From NCBI GenBank assembly GCA_964036195.1, contig CAXIWS010000275.1, forward strand, positions 62,001 to 126,000: 64,000 nucleotides of DNA, in the 5' to 3' direction. Below the pieces are notes generated by a model. It made no database searches and had not been told where the DNA came from. It saw only the letters and a list, made by a program, of their open reading frames with translations. Every line of letters begins with the position of its first letter. Position 1 is the stretch's first letter. Below, in pieces: positions 40,079 through 48,409 of this stretch. Source of the DNA: Sphaerolaimus hirsutus (Eukaryota; Nematoda; Chromadorea; Monhysterida; Sphaerolaimidae). The translations under genes and the position numbers were made by a program.

Positions 40079-42286
40079 TCAATCATAGCATTGCTGCACC
40101 CACTCTGCCGGGGGGTCTCCACGTTTCACCTTCAACACGCAGTCCATGGGTTCGACTACAGCAATGCGCTGCCCTACCTGTAACACCACAGGTTGATTTT
40201 GCACATTCACACACCTTACTTGGAAAACAGGTGCACTGGTTTCATAAGCCGCCAATGCAGCCATAACTCCACAGCGCTCGCCTACCGTATCCAGTCCCAT
40301 GACAGTGAATAGAGTTTTGTCCAAAGGGGCAGATAGGTTTGCCGTCACAAGTGCTTTGTGTCTAGCCAAAATTTCTATTTTTTCATTCACGATGGCGTAA
40401 ATTCTGCGCTGTTGAACTTCCGGGTCTGGGTTGTCGAATGGAATTACTGCTTGAGCCGTGGGGATTCTCAGCTCCCTCGCTGGTAAATCCACTACCATGT
40501 GCCGCAATACATCTGTGCCAATTAAAATTTCACCAGCCAATCCATTTACTGCCTGAAACACAATTCTGAAGGTATGACTCCCCATTGTTACAGGTATTTC
40601 CATCTGTCCCAGTACCAAAAGTTTTGAATCAGCTGCACACCTGAGGGCTCCAATCGGTGATACTTCATCATGCTTAGTAGCCTTTTCCTTGTGTCGCATC
40701 AACACGTCTCTGTTACACAATGAACGCATGGCGCCGGTGTCCAATAGGCATCTCTGATATTCCCTCCCATCAATCATTATGGTAATTGACGGGCTGTAGT
40801 ACACATGCACAATTTCTTCCCATCGATTGGCCACTGGATGAATATTATCTCTCTCTTCCGGTGAGAACGTAATCATGCAAACCGATTCTTCTTCCAGATC
40901 TCGTTTTTTGTTTATACTGTATTGAATAGCGGGGAAACAACGCGAGCCCGTGAGTGCGGGCATGCCACTTGGCATTCCCACGCACGGGTTAATTATAGTA
41001 TGCACTCTCACCTGTTCGCTAGGGCGATCCTCAGCTAGCTCAATGATCATTTTTGACTTTCCATCTTCCTTTGATCGTTTCTTGATTTTCTCCTTCGCTT
41101 GGTTCACCAAAGTCACAGCCATTTCCGGCGCAGCAGCCATGAGCGTGGCTAGCAAGTATTGCATGGTCACCAGTGTACACACCAAGTAGATCCATATTTG
41201 CAGCCAAGTGTGCCACGTGTCAAAATCCCACCACCCTAGTGCCAAAACTGACTTTGCCAAGGTGCGGTGCTGCTGTACGTGTGATTCCACTTTCGGCTCC
41301 GCCCCCTGCGTAATTTGTTGCACAATTGAGTATGCTTGCCACACGTCATTCAAAGTGGTTGTCGGCAGCAGCTCTGACAAATTATACATGGTTGTTGCGG
41401 CAAAGATCTGATGGTGTACATCTTTAGCCTTTTCCTGTTGCCATTTCTGCGGGAAACTGTGTGTGTTATACATGGGTAGATGCTCCAAACCGCCCACTTC
41501 CGGTAGATATTTATACCATTGTCCGCTTAACATTACCACATGGTTGTGAGCATTTGTGCATGATCCCGGGATCGCTTGAAAATGCAAAATGTTTGTCAAC
41601 CTGTTCATGTGCAACGTCACATTCTGCCCATGTACACGCACTTGTACGGGTACCGTTTCATAACATTCTGAGGACTTTTCCTCTTTCATTATTTCGTATG
41701 TCTTGACCGCAAAACATTTGTGGACCAGAAATCCATCCGGCACGGGTTTGGCAATTTTTTCATTGTCATTCATGTACCAGCGAGCTGTCGTAGTTGCGTG
41801 TTCATTCATAGCCAGATGTACAAATTCTTGAAAATGCTGCACGTTTTTGCAAGTAGCCACTGCCTGGGCGCGCATGGTTTGTTCTGCAGTTTCATACACA
41901 GCCTGCATGCTGGCCGCCAACTGTCCTGCACTCACTATCCCTAGCGTGGGTCGGGCTTGCGCTCTTTTTTGTCTGACACGTCGTATCACTGCTTTCTCAA
42001 ATGGCGCCACCACGATGTCCTGGTCGGACTTCCATAATTTGATGCCGCATGAGTCGACCTCTTCATGTGCTCTGAAAGATAGTGATAGCGTGTGATCATT
42101 TGCTAACCAGATATTCTGTCTAATGCGTCCATGCATTTCGCGCCATTTTTTGTATGGGCATTCCGCCTTCGGGTTCGGTTTCCATGTTAATTGGCTACCG
42201 TCCTCCAGTGTGCATGCACCCATTTCATAATTGCACTTGCTTACCTTGCCCAGCGTACTTTGCATGGTACTGGCTCTGTATCTCAT
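40079..42286 (-). CDS. Element G envelope-like glycoprotein (main part) fused to aspartic protease
   Basis: 735 codons from ATG 42286 to TGA 40079. The first ~350 residues look like an extracellular domain: many Cys and Trp, an N-glycosylation site (HGQNVTLHM) and no gag or pol motif. A long hydrophobic span around residues 365-395 (IWIYLVCTLVTMQYLLATLM) is flanked C-terminally by Lys/Arg (KEKIKKRSKEDGKSK), as in a type I membrane anchor with cytoplasmic tail. The last ~250 residues are a retropepsin: CLLDTGAMRSLC near 515 and EILIGTDVLRHM near 575. The env-like domain thus lies upstream of, and in one frame with, the protease. I recognise no specific glycoprotein family; the membrane-protein call rests on composition. 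Confidence 0.7.
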   Translation of the reverse strand: MRYRASTMQSTLGKVSKCNYEMGACTLEDGSQLTWKPNPKAECPYKKWREMHGRIRQNIWLANDHTLSLSFRAHEEVDSCGIKLWKSDQDIVVAPFEKAVIRRVRQKRAQARPTLGIVSAGQLAASMQAVYETAEQTMRAQAVATCKNVQHFQEFVHLAMNEHATTTARWYMNDNEKIAKPVPDGFLVHKCFAVKTYEIMKEEKSSECYETVPVQVRVHGQNVTLHMNRLTNILHFQAIPGSCTNAHNHVVMLSGQWYKYLPEVGGLEHLPMYNTHSFPQKWQQEKAKDVHHQIFAATTMYNLSELLPTTTLNDVWQAYSIVQQITQGAEPKVESHVQQHRTLAKSVLALGWWDFDTWHTWLQIWIYLVCTLVTMQYLLATLMAAAPEMAVTLVNQAKEKIKKRSKEDGKSKMIIELAEDRPSEQVRVHTIINPCVGMPSGMPALTGSRCFPAIQYSINKKRDLEEESVCMITFSPEERDNIHPVANRWEEIVHVYYSPSITIMIDGREYQRCLLDTGAMRSLCNRDVLMRHKEKATKHDEVSPIGALRCAADSKLLVLGQMEIPVTMGSHTFRIVFQAVNGLAGEILIGTDVLRHMVVDLPARELRIPTAQAVIPFDNPDPEVQQRRIYAIVNEKIEILARHKALVTANLSAPLDKTLFTVMGLDTVGERCGVMAALAAYETSAPVFQVRCVNVQNQPVVLQVGQRIAVVEPMDCVLKVKRGDPPAEWVQQCYD

Positions 42287-42301
42287 TCGTACCTCTCCTC
42301 A

Positions 42302-43079
42302 AAAAAGTCGGCAGTGTGGTGTCGTTTCGGCCACCCATTTACACAATACAATCCATGCCCTGAATAACTCACATTGGTGGGGTATTGCGTATCCCATGCG
42401 TTATCTAGATCATTCACAGGTGTCATGGGCCCATCATTGCATTTGTGATATTTAATCATCCCTTCACATTTGGCCGCGCCCACTGATCAAGGATTGGAAT
42501 CAAACTTCTCCAGCGTGACATTGCCCCAGAAGTTTTGATACGTCCTCGCAGTCCTGGTAGAGGCCACACACCTGTAGGCCGCCGCACGGTATTCCACCAT
42601 ATTTCGCTTGTAAATTGTCAATGTCAACTTTTGCGGCCGTTCTAATGACGCAGTGGTGTCCACTATAGCCGTGCAATTTGGCAGGGGGGGTACGTATATA
42701 AATTGTAGTGGTCAGTCAAATTGCTACATAGCAATGGGAACGAGGGCATGGTAGTCACGCTGGCGCCCGGCAATAAGGCGAGACCCATTATAATTAACCC
42801 TATTGTCAACACAAAAAACAATGATTGTGAGACTTGGGGCATATAAGGGGGTTCCGAGTATGCGTGCGGCGCGCGGCGTACCCCTTCTTCAGAAGACAAA
42901 AAACCCATATACCGGTCTATTTGGTTGCTAGATCCAGTGCGCGGCGGCAGCGCGGCCGGCGTGGCATACATAAAAGGGTCCAGGCTGATGTTCATGAGCA
43001 TGTCCAGCGGCACCTCAGTCAGTGTGTCAGAGTGATCATCTGCAGGGCAATTAGGCCACAGCGTGCAATCAGTCTCTCA
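42302..43079 (-). pseudogene. Element G envelope-like region, N-terminal part (broken)
   Basis: The frame from 43076 to 42663, in the phase of the frame that follows gag, has PPRTGSSNQIDRYMGF and a hydrophobic SLFFVLTIGLIIMGLALL span that would act as signal peptide or anchor, then an ectodomain start with LCSNLTDHY, a glycosylation site. It ends at a TAG (42663). Another frame (42483-42283) adds Cys-containing residues with NVSYSG before the ATG at 42286. At least two small frame changes and one TGA (43077-43079) break it, so it is non-functional as it stands or needs splicing. Confidence 0.55.
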
Positions 43080-43397
43080 TAAATCATGCATTCTGATCCT
43101 GCGTAAAAAGGCCAGCCAGGTGGTTCGAAACAGATATCCTCTTTTGGTTCGCATGTACGCCCATGGTTTAATCCAGAATTTGCGCTCCTGTGCAAGCACA
43201 TACATTCCAGCTGTCCGCTCTGGTTCCTCATTTGGCTCTGGGACCAGCTCGTCTGGTTCTTCTGACTCTAATTCCAAGCCTTGCATCACAGGGATTAATT
43301 TATTAATGGGACATATCATCATGCATCGATCATCTTTGCGTACTCTCATAGTCGCTCCAGTACCACCGGTCACTTGCGTGGGGTTCAGCGACTCTAC
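43080..43397 (-). CDS. Element G gag-env junction segment in the -1 frame
   Basis: After the poly-C tract the frame -1 to gag is open for about 105 codons to the TGA at 43077. It encodes SLNPTQVTGGTGAT, an acidic ESEEPDELVPEPNEEPE stretch and a basic, aromatic end (KPWAYMRTKRGYLFRTTW). In gag copy 2 the same frame is present but gains a TGA at 48165-48167 where this copy has CGA (43149-43151). Confidence 0.6.
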
Positions 43398-45664
43398 GGG
43401 GGGGGGGGGGGGGGGGGGGGTTTGTTTACCTGTTGCATCAGTTGCATGTAAGTTTGCATGCACCCATCCGGTCCCATAGCCATCCAGCCCTGCGGCGTTT
43501 GATATGCCATCATCTGTGGTTGCATGGGCATGTTGTCGGCCCTTTGAATCGTCTGTGCTGGCTGTGCAGGCATTGGCTGCGTTGGTTGCCACTGTGGGTA
43601 GGCATATTGCATGGGCATCATACCTGGTTGCACTGCTTGGGCTTGATCATTCCTCTGATAACCACGTTGTCCTCCGCCGCGCCCACGTCCATTTCCTCTG
43701 AACGCTCCGCCGCCACGGCTCCTTCTGACATACTGTTCCCTTTGCTCAGGAGTGAGTTTAGGACATTTGTACCTAATATGCTCTTCAGAACCACATTCCC
43801 AGCACCCTTTGTCAAATTTGCGCGGGGGCAATTTAGGGGGGTCCCTATTTAATCCCAAAAGTTTACCTTCCAGCGCGCCCAATTGTGCCAGTTTCTTTGC
43901 TATCTCTTGATGCACAGAGTCAAATTTGGCAACATGTTCAGTCATCTTCTGTTCCATTGTTTCTAGCGTCTTATCGGCCTGAGATGGTAATCCAGCCATT
44001 GTGGGCATGTTAAGTGCCATCAACCTGTCCATTACCTTGTCAGTAGCGTTGGCAACCACATCCTGTTTGGACTTCTCACCATTATTCTGGCTCTGTTCCG
44101 CTTCCAAGAAGCTCTCCTGCGCACGTGTGTTGTCAACCATCTCTTTCCATGTGATCGACGCCGTAACTTGTACATTGCGTCGAATTCCATTCCTCAATCC
44201 CCCATGGAATTGTATCATGCATGTGTCGCCACGTTTTTCATGCCCCATGCCTGGATAGGCGCGCTTTATTGATTTTTCCAAACGTACCACCCATTCCAGC
44301 ACTGACTCATTTGGGCCCTGTCGCGTCTCAAAAATCTCCCTCTGTGCATGATGCTTATCATTTGGATTTTCATAGAATCTCTCCAATGCCAGCATCATGT
44401 CCTTGTAATTTAACACACGTAATTCCCTGTATCGGGTGTTGAAAATAGCCCTTGCACTGCCTTTCAAAAATGATTTTACCAGCGGTTTTCGCTCCTGTAA
44501 TTTTATGCGCAGCGCATCACATACCGTATCCCAGCTCCGTCTCCATTCCCTGAAAACCTCATTGGGTTTGCCACGATAGTAACCACATTGTTGCACCAAA
44601 GCCGTAATGACTGCCACATTGCTTTGTTCTAGTTGCCAATTTTGCCCCGGGTCCGTAGGCATTCCCACCTCTGTTACGGCCGATGAGCTCCTTGAAGACG
44701 CCGGTGAGGGGGATCGGGCGCGCCGCTGCGTAACAACTCTTACCTGATTCGTTCCGGCTGCCGAGGGTGGTGCAGCAGCTACCGCCGATGATTGCAAGGG
44801 CGCCGCTTGACCATTGGTCAGTATTATAGCCTGTTGACCACTAGCCAGTGAATTCCCTCCCAGAGTCGCATTTTGCAAGGCCTGATTGTGCTGTTGATAT
44901 GCTGCCTCCAAATCGGCTATGTCATCACTATGTAGGCTATGATGTGCTTCAAACTCCTGTAGATAATGTTCTACCCTTGGTACTTCGGCCACTGGGTCAC
45001 TCCCCCACAAGTTCATAGCAATTTTGATTAGTGCCACCATACACAGATTCCCTACTTCACCATCTTGTGAAAATGCACCAACCGGTCTCGCCTTGCTCAT
45101 CATGTTTGCCCATTTCTTTGCCGCTTCACATGCCTTTTTGGGCATCCATTGTGCGCAGCTCGGCGTCCCTTGCACCGGGTCGAGATCCATTATAGTAGCT
45201 TGATAGATTATCTGCGGTTCTGCGACATTTGCATATCTATCGGCCAACACCGGATCCGTCATCTGGTTCGCTCCGTTGTTTGCCATTCTGACTTTGGGAC
45301 TGGTAATAATTATCATGGGGGGATTACTCGAAGTTTCAGCCCTAATTAACTGGCGTCTCGCCCTTGCAGTTGCGCTCTGCGACCACGACTGGTCACTGGA
45401 TAAGTTTCGGCTACTGTTGCCTGACACATCCCTAGGCGTCAAAGTGCTCTTCGGTGGGCTTAACTGCAGCACTGGGGAATTGTCTCCACTCTGCGCCGCT
45501 GTCTCAAGTAGCTCCGCTACGGTATTTTCAATTAAGGGAAACTGATCTGCAGTAGCTTCAAGCTCAGCTGCAATCACAGGGTAATCACGTTGGATTAACG
45601 GCTGCCCTAGAGGCTCGCTGTCACCAACGTATCCGTCTGAACCGACTTCAGAACCTGATTGCAC
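43394..45664 (-). CDS. Element G gag (copy 1)
   Basis: About 756 codons without an ATG at the start of the open frame; the first in-frame Met is near residue 117. An acidic, Ser-rich N-terminus is followed by a capsid-like helical region (FREWRRSWDTVCDAL, LKGSARAIFNTRYREL, FYENPNDKHHAQREIF). A single zinc knuckle CWECGSEEHIRYKC is next, then an Arg/Gly box (RGGGAFRGNGRGRGGG) and a Pro/Met/Gln-rich tail ending in a proline run coded by the C homopolymer. The stop is just after the homopolymer. Gag forms the particle and binds RNA. Copy 2 at 48410-50707 is nearly identical. Confidence 0.85.
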   Translation of the reverse strand: MQSGSEVGSDGYVGDSEPLGQPLIQRDYPVIAAELEATADQFPLIENTVAELLETAAQSGDNSPVLQLSPPKSTLTPRDVSGNSSRNLSSDQSWSQSATARARRQLIRAETSSNPPMIIITSPKVRMANNGANQMTDPVLADRYANVAEPQIIYQATIMDLDPVQGTPSCAQWMPKKACEAAKKWANMMSKARPVGAFSQDGEVGNLCMVALIKIAMNLWGSDPVAEVPRVEHYLQEFEAHHSLHSDDIADLEAAYQQHNQALQNATLGGNSLASGQQAIILTNGQAAPLQSSAVAAAPPSAAGTNQVRVVTQRRARSPSPASSRSSSAVTEVGMPTDPGQNWQLEQSNVAVITALVQQCGYYRGKPNEVFREWRRSWDTVCDALRIKLQERKPLVKSFLKGSARAIFNTRYRELRVLNYKDMMLALERFYENPNDKHHAQREIFETRQGPNESVLEWVVRLEKSIKRAYPGMGHEKRGDTCMIQFHGGLRNGIRRNVQVTASITWKEMVDNTRAQESFLEAEQSQNNGEKSKQDVVANATDKVMDRLMALNMPTMAGLPSQADKTLETMEQKMTEHVAKFDSVHQEIAKKLAQLGALEGKLLGLNRDPPKLPPRKFDKGCWECGSEEHIRYKCPKLTPEQREQYVRRSRGGGAFRGNGRGRGGGQRGYQRNDQAQAVQPGMMPMQYAYPQWQPTQPMPAQPAQTIQRADNMPMQPQMMAYQTPQGWMAMGPDGCMQTYMQLMQQVNKPPPPPPPP
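43398..43420 (-). promoter_or_regulatory. Candidate -1 frameshift site (23-base C run) at the end of gag, copy 1
   Basis: Minus strand reads AACAAA, then 23 C, then GTAGAG. In the gag frame the run gives eight Pro then TAG. Any C-CCC-CCC within it is a slippery heptamer, and the open frame downstream is -1 to gag. Confidence 0.5.
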
Positions 45665-46256
45665 TCCAGGCGATATGGATGAGCTGCCCGCGCTCCACCC
45701 CAGTGTCCTTCAAAGCTTTGACCACTTACCTGTCTTTCCTGCTTCCTTTCCTGCAGCTCATCTGCTTGTCCCAGGCGCTTCTTCTGCTTCTGCGCTGGAC
45801 GTTAGCTGCTGCGCCGCTGCTGGTACAGCCGGCGTCTTCCACTGACTAAAACTGTCTGGCGTGGGCCTTCGCCTCCAACCGTTGATAACCTGATTACCGG
45901 TGTATCCTTCGCTGTCTGCCCAGACCAGTGTTGACTTTCACTCTCCTCTAGTGCTTCCGGCGCGTCTGTTTCAGGGTTAACCAAATCGTTCGACTCACTG
46001 TCTTCTACTTGACCCTCAGCTGCAGCGGGTTGTGCGTCCACTTCTCGCCCAGCTTTCCGTTGCCGCGCGCGCTTTCATGCTTGATTTTGCTTTTCCAACG
46101 CAGCGTGCCAAACTTGTTCTATATTGTCCCCTTGTAAGCTTGCTGGCCCTCTCGATCTCAATTCCCTTTGGGGTGATTCGTTATCAGTGAAGCCGTTTTT
46201 TGTAGAGGCGTTGATCAGGTGCCCCCAACAGAAAACTTAATGACTTGCTTAGGAAA
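45665..46256 (-). other. Element G leader with short ORF and splice-donor-like site
   Basis: On the minus strand CAG|GTAAGT, a consensus splice donor, lies at 45728-45733 upstream of gag and is kept in the other copy (50731-50736). It may serve a spliced mRNA for downstream genes. A 79-codon acidic frame without ATG (46041-45802) precedes it. The frame is kept in the duplicate at 51045-50806 with one residue change, but is unlike any known gene. Confidence 0.45.
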
Positions 46257-46274
46257 CCACTCGCTACGCTACCA
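46257..46274 (-). promoter_or_regulatory. Primer-binding site of element G (internal copy)
   Basis: Two bases inside the LTR boundary the minus strand reads TGGTAGCGTAGCGAGTGG. The first seven bases, TGGTAGC, are complementary to the 3' end typical of initiator methionine tRNA; later bases do not fit well, so the tRNA is uncertain. Confidence 0.6.
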
Positions 46275-46276
46275 GT

Positions 46277-47924
46277 TGTCAGATATTTTACGTTTTTACA
46301 AATTTTACTAGTTTCCGTTTTTTACCACAAAATACGCCACTTGTCGAACCGCTGCGGCGGAAAATTGGTGTTTCCGGTCCCTTTGCGCTAAATGCGTGCA
46401 TAATTAAATAAATGGTTGTTTTTATGGTACGGGGATTTTACACGCAATTCAGGAACAGCACCAGTACCCCTTGGGGTCCTGGCAAGTTCCCGAGGATGGA
46501 CATGGCAACTTACCAATCCCTTTCGTAATTGCAGCCGGCGTTTTACTTCAATTAGTCGTTAATAAAATCGAAATTAAGCAATTAATAAAATCAAATTAAA
46601 ATGCAAAGCAGTTAGTAATGCTTCTGGGGGACCAAGTTGATTTTCACGGGAATTTTATTTAGCGATTTAGTCAGAGTCAATTTCACAATAGCACAAGTGA
46701 GTCATAAAACCTCTAGTGGGTGTAAAAAATGCAAAATCAGCGCGTTTTATAATCACCAAAAATCTACCATATCATAACTGAATACTAATTTCAAGACACA
46801 ACAAATTGACAGTAATTAAAAATTATAAGGCAAAGCATTGATCACTGGAAACGAACAGTATAACATATAAGGCACAAGAAAAATAGGTAAGTGCTGGGAA
46901 GATGACAAAATGCAAAAATAAAATGAACTAATTAATGAAACGTAAATGTAATTAATCTAACGTAATTAAATATAAAAATATCTCAGTGGTGAGTGTCATA
47001 AACTGGGCTTTTATTCAGCAGTTACGGTACAATTCAGAACAGGTGGTGTGACACTATGTAATCACCTCACGTCGCTTTAGGTATAATATTTTATAGCACG
47101 CCCGACCAAGGCCACTGGAAGAACGCTCATTGCGGGGGTTTTATTCAAGGTTGTTTCATTGCCGGGTAAGGGGTGGGAACTTCGGGCATGAGCACACGCT
47201 ACAAAGACACTAGCACTTTTGAGTTCACCAATCACCCTAGGTGATGGGAATAATTAATTGGCACAGCTGTGCTCTTCACTTCATGATGTGCTCTGCATGT
47301 GTCTTGTTGGCGCATGTTGGTTGTAATTGATTTTTGCCGCTTTCCCGCCCATTATTTAATCCTAAGTAAAAATGCACCTGGTCGGGGAAATTTCCGAATG
47401 TTATCTGTCGGGGCGCTACAGAGTGTTTAACAAAGTGCACACCTTTAACTTAGCAAGAAATTTCAAGGCCTTTCTAGCCCATTTTCAGACACTACACCTT
47501 TTTGAACAAATATGTAAACTAATCAAAAAATGGAAATTTGGAATAATCTGTCTAAAAGTACATTCGACAAAAATGGAAATAATCACTTCAGATCTACTTT
47601 ACTAAAATGCGTGTAGAACAAATTTAATTAAGCAGAAGAAAATTCAAAACAATTAAAAAATACATGGGGATAATAACGTAATTAACGGAAAGAATTACTA
47701 ATTAATTTCATGGCTGCAGTAGTTTCCATTCGGGCGTACTGTCCTGGGGCTGCAGCCTCATTGGCGAATTGCAGTGCACAGCGAACCTCGCATTCACTGT
47801 GACTTCCCTGTGCACCGCGGGTCTTCATTCGGTCACACATGGTTGTTTTTGAGTCGTCGGAGTGCCTGCACAAAGTTATCGTTACATTTTTACGCATGAC
47901 TGACTAGCCATATTTCCACCTACA
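46277..47924 (-). repeat. Internal LTR of element G
   Basis: 1648 bp, TGTCAGATAT to TTCCACCTACA. Nearly identical to 51281-52928 and more distant from 6782-8435. Its outer edge (47924) abuts env-region sequence TACCGGTCT rather than a target duplication. Confidence 0.85.
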
Positions 47925-48409
47925 TACCGGTCTATTTGGTTGCTAGATCCAGTGCGCAGGCGGCAGCGCAGCCGGCGTGGCATACATAAAAGGGTCCAGG
48001 CTGATGTTCATGAGCATGTCCAGCGGCACCTCAGTCAGTGTGTCAGAGTGATCATCTGCAGGGCAATTAGGCCACAGCGTGCAATCAGTCTCTCATAAAT
48101 CATGCATTCTGATCCTGCGTAAAAAGGCCAGCCAGGTGGTTCGAAACAGATATCCTCTTTTGGTTCACATGTACGCCCATGGTTTAATCCAGAATTCGCG
48201 CTCCTGTGCAAGCACATACATTCCAGCTGTCCGCTCTGGTTCCTCATTTGGCTCTGGGACCAGCTCGTCTGGTTCTTCTGACTCTAATTCCAAGCCTTGC
48301 ATCACAGGGATTAATTTATTAACGGGACATATCATCATGCATCGATCATCTTTGCGTACTCTCATACTCGCTCCAGTACCACCGGTCACTTGCGTGGGGT
48401 TCAGCGACT
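47925..48409 (-). pseudogene. Element G env-region fragment, copy 2 (truncated at the internal LTR)
   Basis: Matches about 42907-43397 and stops exactly at the outer end of the internal LTR. It carries the same TGA as copy 1 plus an extra TGA at 48165-48167, so it cannot be read through. Confidence 0.7.

Noticed and set aside
40079..43079. Selenocysteine or general UGA reassignment explaining the TGA codons
   Set aside because: A direct CGA/TGA difference between the gag copies shows decay, and other frames in the window end normally at TGA.
43433..43852. 139-codon His/Leu/Trp-rich plus-strand frame, repeated at 48437-48856
   Set aside because: Antisense of the gag Gln/Pro-rich tail; duplicated only because gag is duplicated.
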